Below are positions 8,499 through 18,415 of a DNA stretch of 64,000 nt, piece by piece (position 1 is the first letter of the stretch; each line of letters begins with the position of its first letter). Below the pieces are notes generated by a model. It did not search any database. It was given only the letters and a program-made list of their open reading frames with translations, and had not been told where the DNA came from. This DNA is from Microbulbifer variabilis (GTDB lineage Bacteria > Pseudomonadota > Gammaproteobacteria > Pseudomonadales > Cellvibrionaceae). A program made the translations under genes and the position numbers. The DNA is taken from positions 248,001-312,000 of the forward strand of contig NZ_JAIVKI010000002.1 in assembly GCF_020524905.1 (NCBI RefSeq), written 5' to 3'.

Positions 8499-9389
8499 TT
8501 AAGCCCCAAGGACATATACAAATATAAACAACCCAACCCAGACAACATCCACAAAATGCCAGTACCAACTCGCAGCCTCGAAACCAAAGTGATCGTTAGG
8601 CTTAAAATGCTGAGCGATAACGGAGCGAAGTAACATTATCAGCAACATAATAGTTCCCAAGGTCACATGAGCCCCATGGAACCCCGTCAACATAAAAAAG
8701 GTTGTGCCATAAACGCCTGATTCCAGAGTAAGTCCAAGATGTTGATATGCTTCGTAATATTCTTTTGCCTGTAGGTATAGAAATAGAGCCCCAAGAATAA
8801 CTGTCCCTGCTAGCCATAAATTAAATTTTGCACGTTCTCCTCTTTTGAGGAATACATGGGCAAAGTGGACTGTGACACTAGAAGATAACAGAATAATTGT
8901 ATTCCAAAGGGGTAGATGCCATGGATCAATAACATCTTTGGGCCCAACAAATTTGGCAGTATCACCATGTGCTGCAGCATCCGGTGTTACATAGAGGGGC
9001 CAGCTATTCTCGAACCCCTCCCATAGCATATTAGATATTCCCCTTTCTCCTTCCCCTGCGAGCCAAGGTACAGAAAAATTCCTTATGTAATAAAGGGCGC
9101 CAAAAAATGCGGCAAAGAACATAACCTCAGAGAAAATAAACCAACCCATACCCCAAACATAAGAGCGCTTCAATTGTTCACTATTTAAGCCTGCCATATT
9201 TTCCCTAATCACCGCGGTAAACCAAAACCATAAGACAGAAGCTAAGGTCAGGGCACCGGTAAAGAAAATATAAGAGCTTCCACCATTGATCCAGTTTGCG
9301 GCACCAAAGGCAATCAAAAACAAACCGATAGTGGCAAAAATTGGCAGCCTAGATTGCTCAGGAACATAGTAACTGCTTTCACTAGCCAT
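8499..9389 (-). CDS. coxC: Cytochrome c oxidase subunit III
   Basis: Subunit III of aa3-type oxidase, 296 residues, with seven predicted membrane segments (for example SYVWGMGWFIFSEVMFFAAF). It has the family end HFGFEAASWYWHFVDVVW and the GFHGAHVTLG motif. An inserted hydrophilic stretch of about 50 residues (about 110-160) after the third segment is usual in gammaproteobacterial forms. It stabilises subunit I and the proton-uptake path. It is the last gene of the coxB-coxA-ctaG-coxC transcript, 5 bases after ctaG, and ends at a bidirectional terminator. Confidence 0.95.
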   Translation of the reverse strand: MASESSYYVPEQSRLPIFATIGLFLIAFGAANWINGGSSYIFFTGALTLASVLWFWFTAVIRENMAGLNSEQLKRSYVWGMGWFIFSEVMFFAAFFGALYYIRNFSVPWLAGEGERGISNMLWEGFENSWPLYVTPDAAAHGDTAKFVGPKDVIDPWHLPLWNTIILLSSSVTVHFAHVFLKRGERAKFNLWLAGTVILGALFLYLQAKEYYEAYQHLGLTLESGVYGTTFFMLTGFHGAHVTLGTIMLLIMLLRSVIAQHFKPNDHFGFEAASWYWHFVDVVWVGLFIFVYVLGA

Positions 9390-9394
9390 ATTTT

Positions 9395-9967
9395 TTATCC
9401 CTCTCGCGCGGATTCAGCATTATTCTTATCGATATTTTTAGAAATTCTTTCCGTAACATCGAACAGCGTGTAGGAAAGGGTTATGGTATTTACACTGCTT
9501 GGTATCTCGGGATCTACGATAAATCGCAGTGGTAACTCTGCCTCTTCTCCCGCTTTTAAGATTTGTTGATTAAAACAAAAGCACTCGGTTTTATGAAAGT
9601 ATTCAGCGGCTTTAAAGGGAACCAAGCTTGGAATTGCCTGCCCAACCATATCTCTTTCGGTAGGGTTAAAAGCGAGAAATACGGTATCCATGACCTCACC
9701 AGGATGAACTTCCACGGACATTACACTAGGTGCGAACTCCCAAGGCATGTTGCCATTATTACTCGCAACAAACTGAACGGTGATAGATCTACTGGTATCA
9801 ATAGCAGCTGGAATTGCTTCATATCGTCCACCGGTTTTACCATTGAGTCCGGTTACTTCACAGAAAGCATCGTACAGTGGCGGCATTACAAAAATGGCGA
9901 ATACCAACATGCTGGCGGCGAGCACCAGCAATTTCGCAGAAACTTTTGTGTTTTCGCTTAATTTCAT
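9395..9967 (-). CDS. ctaG: Cytochrome c oxidase assembly protein CtaG/Cox11
   Basis: A copper chaperone for the CuB site of oxidase subunit I. It has one N-terminal membrane segment (about residues 12-31) and a periplasmic domain. The copper-binding CFCF sequence (TECFCFNQQ) is present, along with the usual PVFF-like core (LVPFKAAEYFHKTE). At 190 residues it is full length. It sits 18 bases after coxA and 5 before coxC, so it is made together with its client. Confidence 0.95.
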   Translation of the reverse strand: MKLSENTKVSAKLLVLAASMLVFAIFVMPPLYDAFCEVTGLNGKTGGRYEAIPAAIDTSRSITVQFVASNNGNMPWEFAPSVMSVEVHPGEVMDTVFLAFNPTERDMVGQAIPSLVPFKAAEYFHKTECFCFNQQILKAGEEAELPLRFIVDPEIPSSVNTITLSYTLFDVTERISKNIDKNNAESAREG

Positions 9968-9985
9968 CAGTATCTCTACCAGAAA

Positions 9986-11536
9986 TTAACGAACAACCGG
10001 TGGTGTGCTGAAAGTATGGTATGGAGCCGGTGATGGCACTGTCCATTCCAATCCCTGTGGATTATCCCATACCTGCTCTGTTGCCTTCCTTCCCCCCATT
10101 ACTGTACGCACAACATTGAAGAGAAATACCACTTGAGCGGCACCGAACAGAAACGCCCCCATACTTGCCATTTGGTTGAAATCGGCAAACTGCAAAGCAT
10201 AATCAGGAATTCTTCTCGGCATGCCGGCCAGACCGACAAAATGCATGGGGAAGAAGGTTAAATTCAGACCGATAAAAGCCAGCCAGAAGTGTACTTTCCC
10301 CATGGTTTCGTTGTACATATTTCCCGTCCACTTGGGAAGCCAGTAATAAACCCCCGCGGTAATGGAGAAAATAGCACCAGGGACCAGCACATAATGGAAA
10401 TGCGCAACCACAAAGTAAGTGTCATGATATTGGAAATCCGCTGGAGCAATGGCCAACATCAACCCTGAGAAACCGCCAATGGCAAAAAGAATGATAAAGG
10501 CTATTGCGAACAGCATGGGAGTTTCAAATGTCATTGAGCCACGAAACATTGTGGAAACCCAATTGAAGATTTTTACTCCGGTTGGTACAGAAATCAGCAT
10601 GGTGGCATACATAAAGAACAGCTCACCGGCGATTGGCATCCCCACTGTAAACATATGGTGGGCCCACACGATCAAGCTTAGGAACGCAATTGCGGCCGTT
10701 GCATAGACCATAGAGCTATAACCAAATAATGGCTTACGTGCAAAAGTGGGAATGATTGCCGAAATAATACCAAATGCCGGCAGAATCATGATGTATACCT
10801 CTGGATGCCCAAAGAACCAAAAAACATGCTGGAACAGAACTGGATCACCACCACCTGCAGCACTAAAGAAACTGGTACCAAAATGAATATCCATCAGCAT
10901 CATGGTTACCACACCCGCTAGTACCGGCATTACCGCGATCAGAAGGTAGGCTGTTATCAACCAGGTCCAGACGAAGAGTGGCATTTTCATTAAAGTCATG
11001 CCCGGGGCACGCATGTTCAGAATGGTAGCGATGATATTAATCGCCCCCATAATCGAGGATGCTCCAAGGATATGAATGGAAAATATAAAAAAGGTAACAC
11101 TAGGGGGAGCATATTCAGTCGACAATGGAGCATAGAAGGTCCAGCCAAAGTTTGGCGCCCCCCCCTCCATAAAGAGGGTCGATGCCAACATTGTGAACCC
11201 AAAAGGTAAAATCCAAAAACTCCAATTATTCATTCGCGGCAGTGCCATATCCGGTGCACCGATCATCATCGGTATCATCCAGTTGGCTAGCCCGACAAAT
11301 GCCGGCATTACTGCGCCAAAGACCATGATCAGTCCATGCATGGTCGTCATTTGATTAAAAAATTCCGGCTTTACTATCTGTAGCCCTGGTTCAAAAAGTT
11401 CGGCGCGAATAATAAGCGCCATACAACCGCCCATAAAAAACATTGCAAAACTAAACCACAAATACAGGGTGCCGATATCCTTGTGGTTTGTTGTGTAAAG
11501 CCAGCGTTTTAAGCCGGATTGTGGCCCGTGTGCCAT
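9986..11536 (-). CDS. coxA: Cytochrome c oxidase subunit I (heme a, a3-CuB)
   Basis: The catalytic subunit of aa3-type terminal oxidase, which reduces oxygen to water and pumps protons. It is 516 residues with twelve predicted membrane segments. The heme and CuB sites are seen: TTMHGLIMVFG (low-spin heme His), FWFFGHPEVYIMILP (CuB His and cross-linked Tyr), WAHHMFTVG (CuB His pair) and HDTYFVVAHFHYVL (heme a3 and a ligands). The Glu/Tyr of HPEVY points to an A-type enzyme. It follows coxB by 18 bases. The symbol ctaD is also used. Confidence 0.97.
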   Translation of the reverse strand: MAHGPQSGLKRWLYTTNHKDIGTLYLWFSFAMFFMGGCMALIIRAELFEPGLQIVKPEFFNQMTTMHGLIMVFGAVMPAFVGLANWMIPMMIGAPDMALPRMNNWSFWILPFGFTMLASTLFMEGGAPNFGWTFYAPLSTEYAPPSVTFFIFSIHILGASSIMGAINIIATILNMRAPGMTLMKMPLFVWTWLITAYLLIAVMPVLAGVVTMMLMDIHFGTSFFSAAGGGDPVLFQHVFWFFGHPEVYIMILPAFGIISAIIPTFARKPLFGYSSMVYATAAIAFLSLIVWAHHMFTVGMPIAGELFFMYATMLISVPTGVKIFNWVSTMFRGSMTFETPMLFAIAFIILFAIGGFSGLMLAIAPADFQYHDTYFVVAHFHYVLVPGAIFSITAGVYYWLPKWTGNMYNETMGKVHFWLAFIGLNLTFFPMHFVGLAGMPRRIPDYALQFADFNQMASMGAFLFGAAQVVFLFNVVRTVMGGRKATEQVWDNPQGLEWTVPSPAPYHTFSTPPVVR

Positions 11537-11554
11537 GCTAAAGTCCCCCAGCGC

Positions 11555-12700
11555 TTACTGCTTATTCTTAAAATTAAGGATGTCAACGGGCTGAACCGTA
11601 TCGCCCATCTCATTACCGAAGGCATTGCGTTGATAGGTTATCACCGCGGCAATATCCACTTCAGACAACTGCTCACCAAATGCCTGCATTGCAGGATTTA
11701 CCTGAGATCCAGCTATGACAATGTTGAGATGATTATTCAAAGGGCCCGTTGCAATTTTTGATCCAGCAATTGCTGGAAATACACCGGGGACACCCTTGCC
11801 ATTTGGTTGGTGACAGGCTGCACATACATTGTTGTAAACCTTTTCCCCCTGGGCGAAAAGTTCATCAAATGTAAATGTTTTCCCTGTGAGTTCACGCATT
11901 TTAACCGCTGAGGCAACACGTCCATCGAGCCATGCATTGTACTCATCCTGAGGGACAGCCTTTACAACAATCGGCATAAAACCATGATCTTTACCGCAGA
12001 GTTCTGCACATTGACCCCGATAAATGCCCGGCTCCTCAATGCGAGTCCAAGATTCATTAATAAAACCCGGTATCGCATCTTTTTTTACTGCAAGATCGGG
12101 TACCCACCAAGCATGAATCACATCATTTGCCGTAATTAGAAAACGGATTTTTTTCTTTATGGGTACAACCAAAGGTTCATCAACTTCCAGGAGATAGTTA
12201 GGATTCTTGGGTTGTTCATTATTTATTTGCGTACGCGGAGTAGAGAGGTTTGAGAAAAAAGTAACATCAGATCCGATATAGTCGTATTTCCACTTCCACT
12301 GATAACCGGTAATCATGATATCCAGATCCGCTTTATCGGTATCATAAATATCATAAAGGGTTTTGCTTGCAGGAATAGCCATTAGGATCAAGATAGCGGT
12401 GGGAATGATTGTCCACACCAACTCCACCGCTGTACTTTCATGGAACTGTGCCGCTTTGTAGCCCTTGCTTTTTCGATGACGCCACATACTGTAAAACATG
12501 ACCCCAAATACAAGGACACCAATAGCTACACAGATCCAAAAAATCAGCATGTGTAGTTCATAGGTAGTTTGGGCAACTTCCGTCACCCCTTTGGGCATAT
12601 TGACCCCCCAGCGCTCAACAGCCTGCTCTTCCGCCAGTACGAACTGAGCGGATAGCGAAGCGGCTAGCAAGGCGAACAGCCGATCAAAGCCTCTCAACAT
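11555..12700 (-). CDS. coxB: Cytochrome c oxidase subunit II with fused cytochrome c domain
   Basis: The electron-entry subunit. A signal peptide (to about residue 23) is followed by two membrane segments (about 47-70 and 93-115), the cupredoxin domain with the CuA ligands C231, C235, H239 and M242 (CAELCGKDHGFM), and a C-terminal cytochrome c domain with the heme motif C293-AA-C296-H297 and Met in NPAMQAFG. This marks a caa3-like subunit II as in pseudomonads. It is the first gene of the structural operon. Its promoter should lie in the 786-bp gap to the right. Confidence 0.96.
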   Translation of the reverse strand: MLRGFDRLFALLAASLSAQFVLAEEQAVERWGVNMPKGVTEVAQTTYELHMLIFWICVAIGVLVFGVMFYSMWRHRKSKGYKAAQFHESTAVELVWTIIPTAILILMAIPASKTLYDIYDTDKADLDIMITGYQWKWKYDYIGSDVTFFSNLSTPRTQINNEQPKNPNYLLEVDEPLVVPIKKKIRFLITANDVIHAWWVPDLAVKKDAIPGFINESWTRIEEPGIYRGQCAELCGKDHGFMPIVVKAVPQDEYNAWLDGRVASAVKMRELTGKTFTFDELFAQGEKVYNNVCAACHQPNGKGVPGVFPAIAGSKIATGPLNNHLNIVIAGSQVNPAMQAFGEQLSEVDIAAVITYQRNAFGNEMGDTVQPVDILNFKNKQ

Positions 12701-13486
12701 CGCCTACAGATCTCCGTGGTTGCGGGTTTCCATAGGAATCCCGAATTTTATTTTGGCCGCCGGCCTTCACGGATAACTGAAATTGCCCTGTCAGCCTGAT
12801 GTTACAGGGTTAATTCCACTCGTAATTTGTGGACATACTGTAGTATCACAAGACTACATACACTGGGCGAGGAGACATCCCCGCAATACTGCTTTCAGTG
12901 CAACTCGTTATTTTTAGTAAAAAAATTTTTACTTCAGATGTCGCTGCCCGGAAGGTACAACCAACAACCTGTGTTTCTTTATTTGTCGCAACTACTGCAG
13001 GTACAACAGGAACATATTGCCGATGAAAAGTCAATCAGGCTATATAGCGATAAATTATGCTCAGCCCTGCTTAGCTTATAGAAAATTTCAAATATATTTT
13101 ATCAAAATTAAGTGATATCTATCCTAGCCTGGCTCTATGACAGGTTCTTTTGTCGCGATACGATTAAATTATGAAAAAAAGATTAATAGCGCGGTACTTC
13201 ATTAGAATTTTTACCCTCGTACCATTGTATTTCTTCTTTGAAAATATTCAGATCTCCTCATTGAATTCATCTTCCGCATCACCCTCTCCATCAATCTAAA
13301 AATTGAACAATAAGGTATAATCGACAGCTTAGTGACAAATGAAAATTACGCCAAAAAAGCCTTAAACCTTTTTGTGATTCAGATTTAACAAGCGTATTCG
13401 TCACTCGATCTTCTTGTTTTTTCTTGGCGATAGAAATCTCAATCTCACCTGAAACCTCTTAATGATTAACCCTATTAAGTAACCCC
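12701..13486. other. 786-bp intergenic region between coxB and the MATE gene
   Basis: No convincing gene: an 84-codon plus-strand frame (12827-13081) has no good ribosome site, low-complexity content and no family look. The region is AT-rich and must hold the promoters of the divergent coxB operon and MATE gene. Visible small elements are CCCTGT/ACAGGG arms (12786-12809), ATACT-GT-AGTAT (12835-12846), about 135 bases upstream of coxB, and CTTAAT/ATTAAG arms (13458-13479) just before the MATE start. None can be assigned to a regulator. Confidence 0.5.
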
Positions 13487-14827
13487 ATGAATTACCGACA
13501 TGCCGTGCAAAAAAACCTGGGACGGGTCTGGAATCTTGCTTGGCCTATGGTCCTCAGCAATATTTCAGTTCCATTATTGGGGGCTGTTGATACCGCTATC
13601 CTTGGTCATCTCTCTTCAGCCGTTTACCTCTCAGGAGTTGCCATTGGCGCAAGTGTAATGTCGATGCTCCTCTGGGCTTTCGGCTTTCTACGAATGGGTA
13701 CTACGGGAATCGTGGCCCGCAGCAAGGATGGCGGTGTTGAATGGTTATTACGAGCAGTGCTATTGGCATTAGTCTTAGGAGTTCTGCTACAAGTCACAGC
13801 CTACACCTTAATAAGTAACATTGTCAGCTGGATGAATGCCAGTAGCGATGCCAGTCCACATGCAACGGCTTATTTACAAATTCGCCTAATCAGTGCTCCC
13901 GTAGCCTTGGTGAACTTCGCCTTACTTGGTTTCTTTATTGGCCGGCAGGATAGTCGAGCACCCTTATATATTTTGCTTGTAGCTAACCTGTTAAATATTA
14001 GTTTGGATTTTCTCTTCATTCTAGGTTTTGGGCTTGGGGCGAAAGGCGCTGCGATAGCCACTGTCTGTGCAGATTTCTTTGCTTTGGTGATGGGTTTATC
14101 CTTACTAACTCGTGTGAATATCAGAATTTGGGAAGATATTGTCACTCACTTACGCGCCCCTCAATTTCGACCATGGGTGGAAAGGGAGCCATGGCTTGGG
14201 TTACTCCATATCAATACCGATTTATTTATTCGCACTTGCTTACTGTTATTAACCCTAACGTTTTTTACTGCCCAGGGTGCTGCACAAGGGGACTCTGTGC
14301 TGGCAGCAAATGCCATATTATTGCAACTATTGATGATGACTTCTTATGCATTGGATGGCTTTGCCCATGCTACCGAAGCATTAGTTGGTGAATCTATAGG
14401 GAAACAATCTAATAAACTATTTCAAGAAACCGTTTATGCAGCTGGGATATGGGCATTGGGGAGCGCAGCTCTTCTTACCTTATTGTTGATAACAGGCAAG
14501 CCTATCATTATCAAGTTATTTACTGATCTCCCTAATGTTATCCTAGAGATAAATAAAATCTACTGGTGGTTATGTGCCCTACCGCTATTGGCTGTATGGA
14601 GCTACCAACTCGATGGTGTATTTATTGGCGCAGGAAAAAGCCGACAAATGCGCGATACGATGTTTATTGCCACAATACTCATATTTTTTCCCAGTTGGTG
14701 GCTAACCCAGGGCTGGGGCAATCATGGCATCTGGTTCAGCCTTTTTTTGTGGATTTCCGCACGATCTTCTGGACTTATTTTTTATTATCGGTACTACACT
14801 ATAAACGATTCTTGGATAACGAAATAA
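13487..14827 (+). CDS. MATE-family efflux transporter, DinF-like
   Basis: A 446-residue inner-membrane antiporter of the MATE family with twelve predicted segments in two halves. The N-terminal WNLAWPMVLSNISVPLLGAV and DTAILGHL, then FLRMGTTGIVA, are typical of the DinF branch. DinF-like transporters export organic cations or bile-salt-like compounds using ion gradients. The gene stands alone; no lexA or SOS box was recognised next to it. An inverted repeat (13458-13479) lies just before the start codon. The substrate cannot be told from sequence. Confidence 0.9.
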   Translation: MNYRHAVQKNLGRVWNLAWPMVLSNISVPLLGAVDTAILGHLSSAVYLSGVAIGASVMSMLLWAFGFLRMGTTGIVARSKDGGVEWLLRAVLLALVLGVLLQVTAYTLISNIVSWMNASSDASPHATAYLQIRLISAPVALVNFALLGFFIGRQDSRAPLYILLVANLLNISLDFLFILGFGLGAKGAAIATVCADFFALVMGLSLLTRVNIRIWEDIVTHLRAPQFRPWVEREPWLGLLHINTDLFIRTCLLLLTLTFFTAQGAAQGDSVLAANAILLQLLMMTSYALDGFAHATEALVGESIGKQSNKLFQETVYAAGIWALGSAALLTLLLITGKPIIIKLFTDLPNVILEINKIYWWLCALPLLAVWSYQLDGVFIGAGKSRQMRDTMFIATILIFFPSWWLTQGWGNHGIWFSLFLWISARSSGLIFYYRYYTINDSWITK

Positions 14828-15160
14828 TTTTTGCTCATAGTGTAAGTAACCTAGAAAGAACCTAAACCTGCATCTTTATTAGTAAGCCTATAAAGATGGT
14901 ATCCAGAGATTTTATTGATATATTTATATCTATAACTTGATATTAAAATTGCTTGATCAGTGGGGAAAAACATTTTATCGAAAAATAATAAATACTACAT
15001 CATCATACAATTATCGAATTTTAGATCTAATTATTAATAAGAGTGTTTTATAGCAATATCAATTACGCGAAGTAATAAATTTAGAAAGATAAAAACTATA
15101 ATCTCAGGATGGTTGATACTGAGCGGGTATAATAATGTATTAATTCCCGCTCACAATTTT
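14828..15160. other. AT-rich intergenic region with one weak hairpin
   Basis: This 333-bp gap separates the convergent MATE gene and the 276-residue unknown gene. CATCTTTAT (14871-14879) and ATAAAGATG (14890-14898) form a 9-bp stem that may end transcription, but there is no T-run. I see no gene here. Confidence 0.4.
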
Positions 15161-15991
15161 TTATAGCTCCGGACTTGATATCTGTTTTCTAATTAAAATC
15201 TGAGTATAGTTGGCAAAAAAAGCATTTTCTCCCTGCAAAATCACTCGATTCAACCCTTCAACCTTACCCCTCAATTCACGGTCATAAAAATATAGGCTTC
15301 CACTTCGAACTGTGTAGGCTTTGGGATTTTCAGCCATTAATTTATAAAAAGAGGAGAGCCTTTCAAGGTAAACATTCAAGGTATTTAGAGAAAAATTACC
15401 TTGCTGATAATAGTCCAGAACTTCAGCATTTATTTGCTTTTTAATGAACTCCTTTTCCTCAGCAGAGAAACCATAAATTTGCACCTGTGTGTTAATATCG
15501 CTACGTAAATCTTTTAAGTACCTATCTGCCGCTTGCGCTGATTCTCTTAAGGCACCAATAGTTTTCTTACGTTTTCGAAGTGATTTACGGCTTTTAAAGG
15601 TTGCGGCATCTGACATTTCAAATGAAGCGAGATCAGCAAGAGGCCTGAATATTGTGATATGTTGTAAATTGCTATTTCCTGTTAACTTATTACAAATATC
15701 GACAGCATATTCCCACTCTTTGAAGGGTTTCCCATCTAATATTTTCTGTGGCAGTGCCTCAACAGTCTCAGTGAGTGAACGCTGTTGTTGTAAATAGAGT
15801 TCTGGATTTTTGTTCCAATCATTTGCCTGTAAACGAAATAGACTGAGAATCCCCTGGTTAACACAACTAGCCAGTAGATGTGAAGTCAGTTCCAGCTGCT
15901 GCTTTTGTATTTTTCGATAATGATTCAAGCCGTACAAGCCAATAATAACTGCGGCGACGAGTACGGCTATAACTGCAAGTACCTTTTTCAC
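15161..15991 (-). CDS. Membrane-anchored protein of unknown function (276 residues)
   Basis: I do not recognise the family. An N-terminal hydrophobic segment (about residues 4-24, VLAVIAVLVAAVIIGLYGL) is followed by a largely alpha-helical, charged domain with many Lys, Gln and Glu and likely coiled-coil stretches (for example YRKIQKQQLELTSHLL and FKSRKSLRKRKKTIGAL). No catalytic motif is visible. The N-terminus looks like an uncleaved membrane anchor. The GTG start at 15991 overlaps the TAG stop of the YheV-like gene, so the two are probably translated from one message. Confidence 0.75.
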   Translation of the reverse strand: MKKVLAVIAVLVAAVIIGLYGLNHYRKIQKQQLELTSHLLASCVNQGILSLFRLQANDWNKNPELYLQQQRSLTETVEALPQKILDGKPFKEWEYAVDICNKLTGNSNLQHITIFRPLADLASFEMSDAATFKSRKSLRKRKKTIGALRESAQAADRYLKDLRSDINTQVQIYGFSAEEKEFIKKQINAEVLDYYQQGNFSLNTLNVYLERLSSFYKLMAENPKAYTVRSGSLYFYDRELRGKVEGLNRVILQGENAFFANYTQILIRKQISSPEL

Positions 15992-16266
15992 TATTTATTT
16001 TTTTTTATAGGTTGAATAAATTTCACCGGCTCTTCACCGGCTTCTTTTCTCTGCCCGGTACTCACTCGAGTTAAAAGTTCAGAGGGATTGGACTGCAGGC
16101 GAATCTCATCTTTAAATCCACAAGAAACACACTCTCGATAATTTTTCCCATCTTCCTGGTAATTGACTATTCGATCCATTTCACTACAACGCGGACAAAC
16201 TGCGCCAGCAATAAAACGTTTTTTGGGCTTTTTGGAGTGCCCGCCAGAATTTTCCTGATCGACCAT
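15991..16266 (-). CDS. YheV-family (DUF2387) putative zinc-ribbon protein
   Basis: A 91-residue protein with one zinc-ribbon-like metal site: two CxxC knuckles, CPRC (residues 24-27) and CVSC (about 47-50), in FIAGAVCPRCSEMDRI and RECVSCGFKD. This is the DUF2387/YheV family, whose function is unknown; nucleic-acid or protein contact is a guess. It lies 35 bases after prlC on the same strand, an order also known next to prlC in pseudomonads, and its stop overlaps the next gene's GTG. Confidence 0.85.
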   Translation of the reverse strand: MVDQENSGGHSKKPKKRFIAGAVCPRCSEMDRIVNYQEDGKNYRECVSCGFKDEIRLQSNPSELLTRVSTGQRKEAGEEPVKFIQPIKKNK

Positions 16267-16301
16267 GATTACTGCTCAACATACATGATTTAGTGGCCTT
16301 T

Positions 16302-18350
16302 TCAGGCCGGGCTGATATTTAATTCAAGCTGCTCAATACCTGAATGACGCAACAGCGCATCAATATCAGGCTCCCTACCGCGAAACTCGACAAACAGCTC
16401 AAGCGCATCTCGGCTGCCGCCCTGTTCAAGAATGGAGTGCATAAAGCTTTCCCCGGTAACACTATCGAAAATTCCCTGTTCTTCAAAGAGTGAGAAAGCG
16501 TCCGCCGACAGTACTTCTGCCCATTTATAGCTGTAATATCCCGCAGCATAGCCACCGGCAAAAATATGGCTGAAACCATGTTGGAAACGATTTTCCTCCG
16601 CTACAGGAACTACCGCCACCTCAGAGCGCACCGCCATTATCAGTTGCTGGATTTTCTCCGCATCCATCGCCTCTTCACTGGCATGTAGACGGAAATCAAA
16701 TAATGCAAATTCCAACTGTCGTACAGTGAACATGGCTGACTGGAAATTCTTTGCCGCGAGCATTTTTTCCAATAATTCTGCAGGCAGCGCTTCTCCAGTT
16801 TGGTAGTGTGCGGAAATCATGGCGATCGCCTGCGGCTGCCAGCACCAATTTTCCAGGAACTGGCTGGGCATTTCCACCGCATCCCAGGCCACACCATTGA
16901 TACCGGAAACCGCCGCTACATCGATTTGCGTCAGCATATGATGCAGACCATGGCCGAACTCATGGAACAATGTGGTGACTTCATAATGTGTCAGCAGTGA
17001 GGGCATATCACCCGCTGCGGGACTAAAATTACACACTAAATAGGCAACCGGCAGCTGTAAGCTATCTTCGCTTCGACGACGAGTGGTGACGGTATCCATC
17101 CAGGCCCCGCCACGCTTCTTCTCCCGCGCAAAGGCATCCAGGTAGAAGCCCGCAATACGCTCACCATCCCTGTACAACCAGAAGAACTGAACATCCTTAT
17201 GCCAGGTTGCCACAGTCGTATCTTCCTGCACGGTAACGCCAAACAGTTTCTCCACCACCGCGAATAAGCCTTCGACGACCTTGGCATAAGGGAAGTATGG
17301 CCGCAGCTCTTCCTGGCTAATCGCGTAACGCTGCTGTTTGAGCTTTTCCGCAACCCAGGCGATATCCCAGGGCTGAAGTTCTTCGAGTTGATATTCCTCA
17401 CTGGCAAATTTGCGCAACTCTGCCATTTCCTGCTCGGCGGCAGGCTTGGCTCTCTTTGCCAGGTCATTGAGAAATTCCAATACGCGTTCGCAACTTGGTG
17501 CCATTTTACTGGCCAGAGATAACTCTGCGTAATTAGCCATGCCCAACAGCCGGGCCTGCTCTGCGCGCAGAGCCAGAATAGACTCCATCACTTCTGAGTT
17601 GTCGAACTCTCCAGCGTTGGGCCCAACCTCAGAGGCACGGCTGGCGAATGCGGTATGTACAAGCTGACGCAACTCGCGGTTCTCCGCGTGAGTCATTACC
17701 GCCAGATAGCTTGGCCCCTCCAGGGTGATCAGCCAGCCATTTTTGCCTTTGGCCTTTGCCGCACTCATCGCGGCCGCTAAAGCCGTTTCCGGCAAACCAC
17801 TTAAGTCTGCCTCATTTTCGGTATGCCAGCTCCAGGCATTGGTCGCATCCAATACATTATTGGCGAACTGGCTGGTGAGCTCCGACAGTCGCTTGCTGTT
17901 CGCTGCAAATCGCTCCCGCGCCTCACCCTCCAGGCCGACCCCACTCAATTCAAAATCCCGCAAGCCGAGCTCAACCGATTTTTTTCGCGGCTGCGGCCAA
18001 TTCGCAAATTCCGGGGATGCCGCCAGTTGTTGATATACCTCATACAGCTCGCGGTTTTGCCCCTGCTCAGTCCAATAGGCGGTTACCTGAGCGAGCGCTG
18101 CCTCATAGGGTGCTCGCCATTCACCACTCAACACACTGTTGAGGTGACTGATAGGTGAGAAAGCGCGATTGAGTTGGTCCTGAACCTGCTCTAGCGGCTC
18201 CAGGGTACTCTCCCAGCCGGGGTTCTCTAAACCATGCTGCAACTGCTTTTGGCAGTCTTCGATGAGCTTTGTAATGGCGGGCTTCACCTGTTCGGGCTGC
18301 AGCTGGTTGAACGGAGGGAGAAGAGGGATATTCAACAGTGGATTGGACAT
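16302..18350 (-). CDS. prlC: Oligopeptidase A (peptidase family M3)
   Basis: A cytosolic zinc oligopeptidase that degrades peptides, including cleaved signal peptides. The zinc site HExxH is clear (LFHEFGHGLHHML), and the downstream Glu is in NGVAWDAVEMPSQFLENW. At 682 residues it is the usual length. I chose ATG 18350 (MSNPLLNIPLLPPF), which has AGGG six bases upstream. A TTG six codons earlier has no ribosome site. It is divergent from the gamma-carbonic anhydrase gene with 65 bp between starts and is followed by the YheV-like gene. Confidence 0.95.
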   Translation of the reverse strand: MSNPLLNIPLLPPFNQLQPEQVKPAITKLIEDCQKQLQHGLENPGWESTLEPLEQVQDQLNRAFSPISHLNSVLSGEWRAPYEAALAQVTAYWTEQGQNRELYEVYQQLAASPEFANWPQPRKKSVELGLRDFELSGVGLEGEARERFAANSKRLSELTSQFANNVLDATNAWSWHTENEADLSGLPETALAAAMSAAKAKGKNGWLITLEGPSYLAVMTHAENRELRQLVHTAFASRASEVGPNAGEFDNSEVMESILALRAEQARLLGMANYAELSLASKMAPSCERVLEFLNDLAKRAKPAAEQEMAELRKFASEEYQLEELQPWDIAWVAEKLKQQRYAISQEELRPYFPYAKVVEGLFAVVEKLFGVTVQEDTTVATWHKDVQFFWLYRDGERIAGFYLDAFAREKKRGGAWMDTVTTRRRSEDSLQLPVAYLVCNFSPAAGDMPSLLTHYEVTTLFHEFGHGLHHMLTQIDVAAVSGINGVAWDAVEMPSQFLENWCWQPQAIAMISAHYQTGEALPAELLEKMLAAKNFQSAMFTVRQLEFALFDFRLHASEEAMDAEKIQQLIMAVRSEVAVVPVAEENRFQHGFSHIFAGGYAAGYYSYKWAEVLSADAFSLFEEQGIFDSVTGESFMHSILEQGGSRDALELFVEFRGREPDIDALLRHSGIEQLELNISPA

Positions 18351-18415
18351 ACGGGACCCTGTGCTCAAAAAAGGATACAGCTATGATAGAGGATTCATTG
18401 TACAGGAGCTTCTTT

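Noticed and set aside
12827-13081. 84-codon plus-strand frame in the coxB-MATE gap
   Set aside because: No good ribosome site, no family likeness and a low-complexity feel; the region is better read as promoter DNA.
14871-14898. Hairpin after the MATE gene as a strong terminator
   Set aside because: No T-run on either strand; left as a weak structure only.
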